Shown one piece after another: positions 37,963 to 46,323 of a stretch of DNA of 64,000 nt. Under the pieces are notes generated by a model. That model ran no database searches and was not told where the DNA came from. It was given only the letters and a program-made list of their open reading frames with translations. Source of the DNA: Pseudomonas tensinigenes. GTDB lineage: Bacteria; Pseudomonadota; Gammaproteobacteria; Pseudomonadales; Pseudomonadaceae. The position numbers and the translations under genes are program-made. The DNA lies in contig NZ_CP077089.1 of NCBI RefSeq assembly GCF_014268445.2, positions 6,242,001 through 6,306,000 of the forward strand, written 5' to 3'. Numbering within the stretch: position 1 is the first letter of the stretch; every line of letters starts with the position of its first letter.

Positions 37963-38138
37963 CCCTCACCCCAGCCCTCTCCCGGAGGGAGAGGGGGCCG
38001 ACCGTGGTGTCTGAAGCCTTACATCGACCTGAAAGACCGAGTCGATTGAGGATTCGCTGAAAATCGTTCAGGTCGGTGTACCTCCAGAATATCCCCCGAT
38101 CGGTCCCCTCTCCCTCTGGGAGAGGGCTAGGGTGAGGG
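37963..38138. repeat. palindromic intergenic element (CCCTCACC...GGTGAGGG)
   Basis: Ends CCCTCACCCCAGCCCTCTCC and its inverse bound about 175 bp with GAGGGGGCCGACCG..., TCGACCTGAAAG..., TTCAGGTCGGTGTACCTC and CGGTCCCCTCTCCC inside. Same family as the elements at 34157, 52212 and 56556. Confidence 0.88.
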
Positions 38139-38247
38139 CCTGCCTTTAACCGCCCACCTGACCAGTGGCCAATTGCTAACCATTCCCACCTCTGCCACAA
38201 TCGCGAACAATTCGCGTTAGTTAACATTTCCCAATCGGTGATGTCCG

Positions 38248-38766
38248 GTGTCGTCAGTCCAAAGCCCTAACAGTGAGCTCGTCGGTGCGATGTATCGCGA
38301 CCATCGTGGTTGGCTGTTGGCATGGCTGCGACGCAATGTGGCGTGTCCGCAGCGTGCCGAAGACCTGAGTCAGGACACCTTTGTGCGTCTGCTCGGTCGC
38401 GACGAAATGCTGACACCCCGCGAGCCGCGCGCCTTTCTGGTGGCGATCGCCAAAGGCCTGCTGTTCGACTACTTCCGCCGTGCGGCGCTGGAACAGGCCT
38501 ACCTCACCGAACTGATGCTGATCCCCGAAGGCGAGCAACCGTCGGTGGAAGAACAGCAAATGATCCTCGAAGACCTCAAAGCCATCGACCGCTTGCTCGG
38601 CAAACTGTCGACCAAGGCCCGCGCCGCTTTCCTTTATAACCGCCTCGATGGCCTCAGCCATGCCGAGATCGCCGACAAGCTCGGCGTCTCGGTGCCGCGT
38701 GTGCGCCAGTATCTGGCGCAAGGCATTCGTCAGTGCTACATCGCCCTGTACGGTGAGCCGACGTGA
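38248..38766 (+). CDS. FecI-type ECF sigma factor (iron signalling)
   Basis: 172-aa ECF sigma factor of the iron-starvation group, with region 2 (MYRDHRGWLLAWLRRNVACPQRAEDLSQDTFVRLL) and region 4 (LDGLSHAEIADKLGVSVPRVRQYLAQGIRQCY). The frame opens at GTG 38248. Overlaps fecR by four bases. With the downstream FecR and STN-containing receptor it forms a cell-surface signalling unit; gene order in the neighbourhood suggests it matches P. aeruginosa fiuI (PA0472). A weak Fur-like stretch (11 of 19) lies at 38169-38187. Confidence 0.92.
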   Translation: MSSVQSPNSELVGAMYRDHRGWLLAWLRRNVACPQRAEDLSQDTFVRLLGRDEMLTPREPRAFLVAIAKGLLFDYFRRAALEQAYLTELMLIPEGEQPSVEEQQMILEDLKAIDRLLGKLSTKARAAFLYNRLDGLSHAEIADKLGVSVPRVRQYLAQGIRQCYIALYGEPT

Positions 38767-39737
38767 GCCCGGCCAGTTCCAGACCGGTGCCGGCGCATGT
38801 GCTGGATGCGGCGATTGCCTGGCAACTGACCCTCGACTCGAGCAGTCCGCTGGAGCGCGAAGAGTTCGCCAAATGGCATGCGGCCCATGAAGAACACGCC
38901 CGTGCGTGGCGGCAACTGGGCATGCTCGATCAGCGTTTCAGCGTGGCCAAAGGGCCGGCGCGCAGTGCGCTGCTGCAATCACGCGAGGGCATTCGCCGGC
39001 GGGTGCGCAAACTTGGCAGTGGGCTGACCAGCGTCGTGGTGCTTGTCGGTGTGGGGCTTTTCGCCAGCGAACGGTTTATGCCGCTGGATTACTGGCTCGC
39101 CGATCAACGCACTGCTACGGGCGAACAGCGCACCGTGCACCTGGCGGATGGCACTGTGCTGAATCTCAATACCCACAGTGCGGTGGATGTGCGGTTCGAT
39201 GACAAGCGCCGGCTGATCGTGTTGCAGGAGGGCGAAATTCTCGTCGAGACCGGTCATGGCGATGCGCGCCCGTTCATCGTTGAAACCCGCGAAGGCAGCA
39301 TGCGCGCCTTGGGTACGCGCTTTCTGGTCAAGCGCGAAGAAGCAGGCACGCGCCTGAGCGTGTTGCAGTCGGCGGTCGCGGCGCACCCGCAATCCAATCC
39401 TGAAGAGCAAATCCTCCATGAAGGCCAGCAAGTGCTGCTGCGCAGTGACGGATTGGGTTCGATTGTCGCGCTCAACCCCGGCGCCGACGCCTGGACGCGC
39501 GGCATGCTGGTGGTGGATAACGCACGCCTTGGCGATCTGGTGCATGAGCTCGGGCGTTATCGTCGCGGGCATCTGGGCGTGGCACCGGACGTGGCGGACC
39601 TGCGGATTACCGGTAGTTTTCCGCTGCATGACACCGATAAGGCCCTGAGCGCATTGCTGCCGACTTTGCCGGTGCAGATCGAGCGGCATACGCCGTATTG
39701 GGTCACAGTCGCGAAGGCTGATATCAAGCCTGAGTAG
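38763..39737 (+). CDS. FecR-type anti-sigma/sigma regulator
   Basis: 324-aa inner-membrane regulator: N-terminal cytoplasmic DUF4880 domain (AIAWQLTLDSSSPLEREEFAKW, binds sigma), one membrane helix (about 78-98, LTSVVVLVGVGLFAS), a periplasmic FecR domain (about 110-210) and a C-terminal STN-like part that meets the receptor. Acts between the receptor and the FecI-type sigma. Likely the FiuR equivalent. A REP doublet separates it from the receptor gene. Confidence 0.92.
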   Translation: MSPASSRPVPAHVLDAAIAWQLTLDSSSPLEREEFAKWHAAHEEHARAWRQLGMLDQRFSVAKGPARSALLQSREGIRRRVRKLGSGLTSVVVLVGVGLFASERFMPLDYWLADQRTATGEQRTVHLADGTVLNLNTHSAVDVRFDDKRRLIVLQEGEILVETGHGDARPFIVETREGSMRALGTRFLVKREEAGTRLSVLQSAVAAHPQSNPEEQILHEGQQVLLRSDGLGSIVALNPGADAWTRGMLVVDNARLGDLVHELGRYRRGHLGVAPDVADLRITGSFPLHDTDKALSALLPTLPVQIERHTPYWVTVAKADIKPE

Positions 39738-39759
39738 TGGGCTGGTAGAACTATCGCTT

Positions 39760-39822
39760 TCGCGAGCAGGCTCGCTCCCACAGGAGAATGTATTCCAAAT
39801 GTGGGAGCGAGCCTGCTCGCGA
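39760..39822. repeat. REP doublet between fecR and the receptor gene
   Basis: Inverted REP cores at 39760-39781 and 39801-39822 with only 19 bases between them, giving a tight hairpin. Confidence 0.92.
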
Positions 39823-39851
39823 AGGCGTCATCCGCGGCAACACTATTTCCA

Positions 39852-39870
39852 GCTAATAAAAATTATTTTC
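39852..39870. promoter_or_regulatory. candidate Fur box before the TonB receptor gene
   Basis: GCTAATAAAAATTATTTTC matches the 19-bp Fur consensus at 14 of 19 positions and lies 76 bases before the receptor start, in an otherwise AT-rich patch. Confidence 0.5.
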
Positions 39871-39945
39871 ATCCAGCCCTATCACTTTTTGCTTTTCATC
39901 CGGCACACAGGCAATTGAGAAATATTTCCATTCAGGAGCCGCCGT

Positions 39946-42372
39946 ATGTCCCGTTCGCTAGACACTTTGTTGCGCCCCAGTCTGCTGGCCGTCGCCATCG
40001 CGCTCAGCGCGCCGCTGATCAGCAGTCCGTTGCTTGCCGCTGAACAAGCGTCCAGCGCGCGCGCCTACAATCTGCCGGCGGCGCCACTGTCGACCACCCT
40101 GAACCAGATCGCCAGCCAAGGCGGCATTGCGCTGTCGCTGAATCCGTCGCTAGCGGCGGGCAAGACTTCGGCACCGGTCAACGGCCAGTACGATGCGGCA
40201 GGCGCTCTGCGCGCAGCGCTGCGCGGCACCGGTCTGCAACTGGAGCAAAGCAGCACCGGCACCTATACCCTCGTGGCCGTGCCTGAAGGGACGCTGGCCC
40301 TGCCGGAAACTTCGGTCATCGGCGTGGAAAACTTCGAAAGCGCCTGGGGCCCGGTCGAAGGCTACACCGCCACCCGCACCGCCGCTGGCAGCAAGACCGA
40401 CACCGCGCTGGTCGAAGCGCCGCGTTCGATCTCCGTCGCTACCCGCCAGCAAATGGACGACCGCAGCGTGCACAGTCTCGACGATGCTGTGCGCTACATG
40501 CCGGGCATCACCGCCAGCAGCTACGGCAGCGACACCCGCGCCGACTGGCTGCGTGTGCGCGGTTTCGAACCGACCCAGTTCCTCGACGGCCTGCCGCTGC
40601 CGAAAGGCGTGTACGCCAACCCGAAACAGGAAACCTGGAACCTCGACCGCCTCGCCCTGCTGCGCGGCCCAGCCTCTTCGGTTTACGGCCAGACCCCGCC
40701 GGGCGGTTTGCTGGACATGGTCAGCCGTCGCCCAAGTGCAGAAGCCAGCAACGAAATCCAGCTGCAATACGGCAGCGACAACCATCGTCAGATCAACTTC
40801 GCCAGCACCGGCAAGATCGATGACGCCGGCCAGTTTCTTTACGGTCTCAGCGGTGTGGTGCGCGACAGTGGCACGCAGGTCGATCACGTCGACAACAAGC
40901 GCTACAACATCGCACCGAGCCTGACCTGGAACATCGACGACGACACCAAGCTCACCCTGCTGAGCCAGTTCACCCGCGACGATACCGGCATCACCAGCCA
41001 GTTCCTGCCGGTGCAGGGCACCAAGATCAAGTCACCGCTCGGTGATATTTCTCACCACAAGAATCTGGGTGATCCGGACTGGGAATATTACGATCGCACC
41101 TACTACGCGCTGGGCTACGCCTTCGAACATCGTCTGAACGATGTCTGGCAGTTCAAGCAAAACCTGCGCTACACCAAGTCGGATCTGTCGTTCCAGTCGC
41201 TGACGCCGGGTTCCTACCCATTCGCGCAAGTCGATGCTCAGGGCAACGTAAACCGCACCAGCACCAGCGTCGACGAAGACATCAGCCAGTTCGCCGTCGA
41301 CAACAACTTCCAGGCCGACTTCGCCACCGGTGACATCCGCCACACCCTGCTGCTGGGTCTGGATCACCAGCGCAGCAACACCAACTACACCTCGATCTTC
41401 GGTGATGGCCTGCCAACCAACGTCATCACGCCGATCTACGGTCAGCCGATCGTACGTCCGGCGCGCTCGACGGCGTTTTACGATTACGACCAGAAGACCT
41501 ACCAGACCGGCCTGTACGTGCAGGACCAGATGGCCCTCGACCAGTGGCGCCTGACCCTCGGCGGCCGTGAAGACTGGGTGCACACCAGCACCAAATTCAT
41601 CAACAAGGGCGATGCCACCAACACCCAGCGTGACAAGGCCTTCAGCGGCAACGCAGCGCTCAGTTATGTCTTCGACAACGGTTTCGTGCCGTACCTGTCG
41701 TACGCCGAATCCTTCCAGCCGACCACGGGCGCCGACGCCACCTCGACCGGCTCGCTCAAACCGACCGAAGGCAAGCAGTGGGAACTGGGCATCAAATACC
41801 AGCCACCGGGCAGCAAAACCCTGCTGACCGCCGCCGTGTATGACCTCACCCAGAAGAACGTTTCGGTCAACACCTTCGTCAACAACGTGTCGATCACCAG
41901 CCAGACTGGCGAAGTGAAAGTCAAAGGCCTGGAGCTGGAAGCGGTTTCCGATGTGACCGATAACCTGAAAGTCATCGCTGCCTACACCTTGGCCAAATCG
42001 GAAGTGCAGAATGGCGTCGACAAGGGCAATCGCCTGCAACTGATGCCGAACCAGCAAGCGTCGCTGTGGACTGACTACACCTGGCACGCCGGCGTCCTCG
42101 ACGGCTTCGGCATTGGCGGTGGCGTGCGTTACACCGGCAACACCTACGGCGACAAGGCCAATACCTGGCTGGGCAAGGCGGACGCCTACACCGTGTTCGA
42201 CGCGAGTGTGCATTACGACCTCGGCCGTCTGGACAACAGCCTCAAAGGCGCGTCGCTGGCCGTCAACGCAACCAACCTGTTCGACAAGGAATACATTTCC
42301 ACCTGCGACAGCTTCTACTGCTACTACGGCGACACGCGCAGTGTCGTCGCCAGCGCCACTTACAAGTGGTAA
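39946..42372 (+). CDS. TonB-dependent siderophore receptor with signalling domain
   Basis: 808-aa outer-membrane receptor: signal peptide (about 1-36, ends SPLLAAEQA), STN signalling domain (about 45-105), TonB-box-like ETSVI, plug (about 150-260, LRGPASSVYGQTPPGGLLDMVSRRP) and a 22-strand barrel ending ATYKW with the terminal aromatic. FhuA/FiuA-like plug features and the PA0470-like position favour a ferrichrome-type hydroxamate siderophore, but that is inference. The STN domain means substrate binding signals through the FecR protein to the sigma factor. Confidence 0.92.
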   Translation: MSRSLDTLLRPSLLAVAIALSAPLISSPLLAAEQASSARAYNLPAAPLSTTLNQIASQGGIALSLNPSLAAGKTSAPVNGQYDAAGALRAALRGTGLQLEQSSTGTYTLVAVPEGTLALPETSVIGVENFESAWGPVEGYTATRTAAGSKTDTALVEAPRSISVATRQQMDDRSVHSLDDAVRYMPGITASSYGSDTRADWLRVRGFEPTQFLDGLPLPKGVYANPKQETWNLDRLALLRGPASSVYGQTPPGGLLDMVSRRPSAEASNEIQLQYGSDNHRQINFASTGKIDDAGQFLYGLSGVVRDSGTQVDHVDNKRYNIAPSLTWNIDDDTKLTLLSQFTRDDTGITSQFLPVQGTKIKSPLGDISHHKNLGDPDWEYYDRTYYALGYAFEHRLNDVWQFKQNLRYTKSDLSFQSLTPGSYPFAQVDAQGNVNRTSTSVDEDISQFAVDNNFQADFATGDIRHTLLLGLDHQRSNTNYTSIFGDGLPTNVITPIYGQPIVRPARSTAFYDYDQKTYQTGLYVQDQMALDQWRLTLGGREDWVHTSTKFINKGDATNTQRDKAFSGNAALSYVFDNGFVPYLSYAESFQPTTGADATSTGSLKPTEGKQWELGIKYQPPGSKTLLTAAVYDLTQKNVSVNTFVNNVSITSQTGEVKVKGLELEAVSDVTDNLKVIAAYTLAKSEVQNGVDKGNRLQLMPNQQASLWTDYTWHAGVLDGFGIGGGVRYTGNTYGDKANTWLGKADAYTVFDASVHYDLGRLDNSLKGASLAVNATNLFDKEYISTCDSFYCYYGDTRSVVASATYKW

Positions 42373-42403
42373 GCGATTGAGCTGAAACAGGCCCTGTTAC
42401 CTG

Positions 42404-42432
42404 GCCGTCCCTCGTGGACGGCTTTGGTGTTT
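42404..42432 (+). terminator. stem-loop between receptor and PepSY gene
   Basis: GCCGTCC-CTCGT-GGACGGC followed by TTTGGTGTTTTTG. As the next gene starts only 15 bases later, it probably reduces rather than stops read-through. Confidence 0.6.
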
Positions 42433-42446
42433 TTGAAGGTCATGAA

Positions 42447-43577
42447 ATGAAAAGTAAAACAATCCGCCGCTGGTCGTTCGTGCATACGTGGACCAGCCTG
42501 GTCTGCACCGTGTTTTTGCTGATGCTGGCACTGACCGGTCTGCCGTTGATTTTCAGCCATGAAATCGACCATTTGCTGGGCAACGCGCCGGAGCTGCAGG
42601 AGATGCCGGCCGACACGCCGCAGCTCAATCTGCAGCAACTGGTGGATGCCGCGCAGAAACATCGACCGGGCGAAGTCATGCAGTACTTCGGCTATGACGA
42701 TGAAGACCCGAACGCGGCGTTCGCGATCATGGCGAAAACCGCCGGCACCGAACCGAACTCCTCGCACACCTTCATGCTCGACGCACGTACCGGTGAAGCG
42801 CTGGAAACCCCGTCGGCCAACGGCGGCTTGATGCTGTTTATCCTGCGCCTGCATGTCGACATGTTTGCCGGGCTGCCGGGCAAGTTGCTGCTGGCGTTCA
42901 TGGGGCTGCTATTTGTCGTGGCCATCGTGTCCGGGACGGTGCTGTATTTGCCGTTCATGCGCCGCTTGAAGTTCGGCACGGTGCGCCAGGACAAATCCAC
43001 CCGCCTGCGCTGGCTCGACCTGCACAACCTGATCGGTGTCGTCACCCTGACCTGGGCCTTGGTGGTCGGCGTGACCGGTGTGATCAGCGCCTGCGCCGAC
43101 TTGTTGATCGCGGCGTGGCGCAATGAAGCACTGACTGCGCTGATCGAACCGTACCGCGATGCGCCACCGCTGACGCACCTGGCGCCGGCCACGCGTTTGC
43201 TCGACATCGCTGCTGAAGTTGCGCCGGAGATGAAACCAGACTTCATTGCCTTTCCCGGAACACGCTTTTCCAGTGAGCACCATTACTCGGTGTTCATGAA
43301 GGGCGGTACGCACCTGACTTCGCATCTGCTGACCCCGGTGCTGATCGATGCGACCACGCTGCAGGTCACTGCGGTGGCCGAACGGCCGTGGTACATGGAC
43401 GCCATGGGCATGTCGCAGCCGCTGCACTTCGGTGACTACGGCGGCATGCCAATGAAAATCCTCTGGGCCACCCTCGATGTGCTGACGATCATCGTGCTCG
43501 GCAGCGGCGTGTATCTGTGGGTGGTGCGGCGCAAAGCGGCGAAGCCTGTGCTGGAAACGGCGGAGGCGTCTACATGA
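42447..43577 (+). CDS. PepSY-associated membrane protein
   Basis: 376-aa inner-membrane protein with four hydrophobic helices (about 12-35, 130-152, 190-215, 340-360) and periplasmic PepSY-type segments. Proteins of this DUF2946/PepSY class accompany TonB receptors and may reduce ferric siderophores in the periplasm (FpvG-like). Start at ATG 42447; the 11-codon extension overlaps the hairpin. Its stop overlaps the next start (ATGA). Confidence 0.85.
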   Translation: MKSKTIRRWSFVHTWTSLVCTVFLLMLALTGLPLIFSHEIDHLLGNAPELQEMPADTPQLNLQQLVDAAQKHRPGEVMQYFGYDDEDPNAAFAIMAKTAGTEPNSSHTFMLDARTGEALETPSANGGLMLFILRLHVDMFAGLPGKLLLAFMGLLFVVAIVSGTVLYLPFMRRLKFGTVRQDKSTRLRWLDLHNLIGVVTLTWALVVGVTGVISACADLLIAAWRNEALTALIEPYRDAPPLTHLAPATRLLDIAAEVAPEMKPDFIAFPGTRFSSEHHYSVFMKGGTHLTSHLLTPVLIDATTLQVTAVAERPWYMDAMGMSQPLHFGDYGGMPMKILWATLDVLTIIVLGSGVYLWVVRRKAAKPVLETAEAST

Positions 43578-43753
43578 AGCCGCGTCAGTCGAATTTCTGG
43601 AAGGTGTTCAGCACGCCGATCGTGATTGCGTTGCTCAGTGCGGCAGGGTTGTTTGCGGCGTTGCTTGGGGATGGGATTTGGGATGCGCTGAGCTGGGTCG
43701 GGCTGGGTGTTCCGGCATTTCTGGCCATAAGAGGATTGCTGCAGCGAAGCTGA
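43574..43753 (+). CDS. 59-aa membrane protein of the siderophore uptake unit
   Basis: Small protein (MKPRQSNFWKVFSTPIVIA...) with two closely spaced membrane helices (about 13-30 and 36-52). Translationally coupled to the PepSY protein by an ATGA overlap. Similar small membrane proteins follow PepSY genes in other pseudomonads; possibly a subunit of the same ferrisiderophore reduction complex. No firm family name. Confidence 0.75.
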   Translation: MKPRQSNFWKVFSTPIVIALLSAAGLFAALLGDGIWDALSWVGLGVPAFLAIRGLLQRS

Positions 43754-43762
43754 AAAACCTTT

Positions 43763-43850
43763 GTAGGAGTGAGCCTGCTCGCGATGGCTGCGGGTCAGTC
43801 AACATAGTTGTTGAATGTTATTACGCTATCGCGAGCAGGCTCACTCCTAC
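43763..43850. repeat. variant REP doublet
   Basis: GTAGGAGTGAGCCTGC and the inverse at 43763-43784 and 43829-43850. It differs from the other doublets at the same two positions in both arms (GTGGGAGC to GTAGGAGT), a compensated pair of changes that keeps the stem. Confidence 0.88.
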
Positions 43851-43929
43851 ATTTGGATCGGCGCAAGGCTTGAGGGCGTGGCGTTACGCGCTATGCTGCT
43901 CCCTCATCGTTCTGATCGAGACCCTGCCA

Positions 43930-44559
43930 ATGTCCGCCCCCAGCATGACCCTGTACCACAACACGCTCTCCCCGTTTGTGCGCAAAGTGATGGTGTTGCT
44001 GCACGAAACCGGCCAGCAGGATCGCGTCGCCTTGCAAGACTGCGTGCTCAGCCCGGTCAGCCCGAGTGCCGAACTCAACGCCGATAACCCGCTGGGCAAG
44101 ATTCCCGCCCTGCGTCTGGCCGATGGCAATGTCATCCATGACAGCCGCGTCATTCTCGAATACCTCGACCAGCAGCACGTCGGCAACCCGCTGATCCCAC
44201 GCGAAGGCGCGGCTCGCTGGCGGCGTCTGACCCTCGCCTCGATGGCTGACGGGATCATGGATGCCTCGGTGATGGTGCGTTATGAACTGGTTTTGCGCGC
44301 GCCGGAAAAGCATTGGGACGAATGGCTCGAAGCACAGCGCGACAAGATCCGTCGCGCTCTCGCGGTGCTGGAAAAGGAGGCGATTGCCGAGCTGACCAGC
44401 CATTTCGACGTGGCCGCCATCAGCGTGGCCTGTGCCTTGGGTTATCTCGATCTGCGCTTCCCTGATCTGGGCTGGCGTGATGCCAACCCGCAACTGGCCA
44501 ACTGGTTTTTTGAAGTGAGTCAGCGACCGTCCATGATCGCGACTATGCCCAAGCCTTAA
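43930..44559 (+). CDS. glutathione S-transferase family protein
   Basis: 209-aa GST with thioredoxin-like N-terminal domain (MTLYHNTLSPFVRKVMVLLHET, SPFVRK active-site region; NPLGKIPALRLADG cis-Pro loop; DSRVILEYLD) and an all-helical C-terminus. Cytosolic; substrate unknown. Start at ATG 43930 (MSAPSMTLYHN), no clear Shine-Dalgarno. Equivalent in position to PA0473. Confidence 0.87.
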   Translation: MSAPSMTLYHNTLSPFVRKVMVLLHETGQQDRVALQDCVLSPVSPSAELNADNPLGKIPALRLADGNVIHDSRVILEYLDQQHVGNPLIPREGAARWRRLTLASMADGIMDASVMVRYELVLRAPEKHWDEWLEAQRDKIRRALAVLEKEAIAELTSHFDVAAISVACALGYLDLRFPDLGWRDANPQLANWFFEVSQRPSMIATMPKP

Positions 44560-44584
44560 ATCGGCGGAGCCTGTTCCGGCCTCT

Positions 44585-44673
44585 TCGCGAGCAGGCTCGC
44601 TCCCACATTGGTTTTGGGTGTGGCAGAAATCTCTGTTCCAACACCCATCCTGCGGGAGCGAGCCTGCTCGCGA
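44585..44673. repeat. REP doublet between GST gene and creD
   Basis: Inverted cores at 44585-44606 and 44652-44673; the second begins GCGGGAG in place of GTGGGAG. Sits between convergent genes. Confidence 0.88.
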
Positions 44674-44767
44674 ATGCACCACCTCGGTTCCACAGGCAAA
44701 AAACCGATAATCCGCGTCACCAACTCATTCTTCCAGCACTGATCCTCACGCAAGCCCAGCGACCGGC

Positions 44768-46138
44768 TCATTGCATCGCCCCGACATCAAACTCCAACGG
44801 CTTCGCCGGTTTCTGCCCGATCCCGTACCAATCCAGTTTGCGCGTCAGCACCATGAACACACCGAGCAGACCGAACAGCAACAACGAGCCCATCAACAAC
44901 GCGTAATCCTCAGCGCTCAGCAAGCCATAGAGCAGGCCATACAAAGCCGCCAGCCCTGCCGAAAAGCTCAAGCCGTGACGCACGCTGCGCAGCACATGGC
45001 AGACATAAAACCCGATCAACAACACACAACCGCTGGCCGACAACAGATATGCCAGGGCGAAGCCGATGTGTTCCGACAGCGACAGCAACAACAGATAAAA
45101 GAACGCCAGCGCCACACCGACCAACGCGTATTGCACCGGGTGCACGGCCAGACTTTTCAGCACTTCGAACAGGAAGAAACCGGCGAACGTGAGGACGATG
45201 AACAGCAACGCGTATTTGATCGCCCGGTCACTCTTCAGGTACTGATCCACCGGGTCGATGAAACTCACGCCAAAGCTGCGACCGTTGAACGCCTCGCAAT
45301 CATTGCCGCTGACGCAACGGCTCATGGCGTCTTGCAGGTTGGTGGAGAAGAACGTGGTCTGCCAATCGGCGCTGAAACCCTGATCATTGATCTCACGCTT
45401 GGCCGGCAGGAAATTGCCGATGAAACTTGGATGCGGCCAATTCGCAGTGAGGCTGACGCTGCTGCTCTTGCCCACCGGCAGCACCTGCAATGAACCAGTG
45501 CCTTGCAGCCGCAGATCGAAACCGAAGCTCAGTTCCGTGGTTTTGCTGGTGTCGAGCAACGGCAGCGACACTCGTACACCCTCGCCGAGCCAGCCGACCT
45601 GGGTGCCCGGCACGAAGTCCAGACGCTGACCGTCAAGTTCCAGTTTCAGCGCATTTTCGATACCGCGAATGTCGCTGATACCTACCGCGAGAAACGGCGC
45701 ATCGAACTGGTAATCGCTGAAGTCTTCCTTGATGCCCAACTGTGCAGGCAATGAGAAATGGCCATTGATGCGGTTGTCGGCGTGGAACAACCGCGCCTCA
45801 TAAATACCCCGCGCACGCAGCTCGGTTTGCACCTGGCCGTCGAGTTCGAAACGCTCCGGCAGGAAGTACAAACGACCGCGCTCTTCGCTCGGTTCGTCGT
45901 AGCGCTGGTTGGTCTTGTCGTTGGTTTTCCAGTTGTGAATCACTTTGCGATACGGCACCACCATCACCGGCCCGCTCAGTTGCTGGCTGTAGCTGGAACT
46001 GCGGGCGATGTCTTCGAGCACGCCATCGCGCAACTGTTGGCGGTCGTCGATGACGCCGTCGATCATCAGCAGCGGGATCAGCAACAGCAGGATGAGCACG
46101 GCGATGGCGCCGAGCTTGATCGTCAGATTCTTGTTCAT
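44768..46138 (-). CDS. creD: cell envelope integrity protein CreD
   Basis: 456-aa inner-membrane protein: one N-terminal helix (about 7-27), a large periplasmic domain, and about five C-terminal helices (300-440). It is the main output of the CreBC system and a marker of response to penicillin-binding-protein-4 inhibition in Pseudomonas. Separated from creC by 185 bases with a REP doublet, so it may have its own CreB-activated promoter; the tandem TTCAC-type CreB tag was not found with confidence. Confidence 0.93.
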   Translation of the reverse strand: MNKNLTIKLGAIAVLILLLLIPLLMIDGVIDDRQQLRDGVLEDIARSSSYSQQLSGPVMVVPYRKVIHNWKTNDKTNQRYDEPSEERGRLYFLPERFELDGQVQTELRARGIYEARLFHADNRINGHFSLPAQLGIKEDFSDYQFDAPFLAVGISDIRGIENALKLELDGQRLDFVPGTQVGWLGEGVRVSLPLLDTSKTTELSFGFDLRLQGTGSLQVLPVGKSSSVSLTANWPHPSFIGNFLPAKREINDQGFSADWQTTFFSTNLQDAMSRCVSGNDCEAFNGRSFGVSFIDPVDQYLKSDRAIKYALLFIVLTFAGFFLFEVLKSLAVHPVQYALVGVALAFFYLLLLSLSEHIGFALAYLLSASGCVLLIGFYVCHVLRSVRHGLSFSAGLAALYGLLYGLLSAEDYALLMGSLLLFGLLGVFMVLTRKLDWYGIGQKPAKPLEFDVGAMQ

Positions 46139-46234
46139 GGGACTCTCCCTGTTTGGATGGGCAGAGTCTGGTGATCTGGTGTGGGGGTTTTGTGGGGAGA
46201 TTGTGGAGATTGTGTGGAGACTTCACCGGCCCCT

Positions 46235-46307
46235 TCGCGAGCAGGCTCGCTCCCACATTGGATCTGTGTCGTTCACAAATACCCTGTGGGAGCGAGCCTG
46301 CTCGCGA
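46235..46307. repeat. REP doublet between creC and creD
   Basis: Inverted cores at 46235-46256 and 46286-46307. The loop (ATTGGATCTGTGTCGTTCACAAAT...) is close to the loop of the doublet at 8596, so these two are close relatives. Confidence 0.92.
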
Positions 46308-46323
46308 AGGACCCACCTCGGTA

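Noticed and set aside
38169-38187. Fur box before the FecI-type sigma gene
   Set aside because: Only 11 of 19 matches to the consensus, not above what chance would give in this region; the better site is at 39852.
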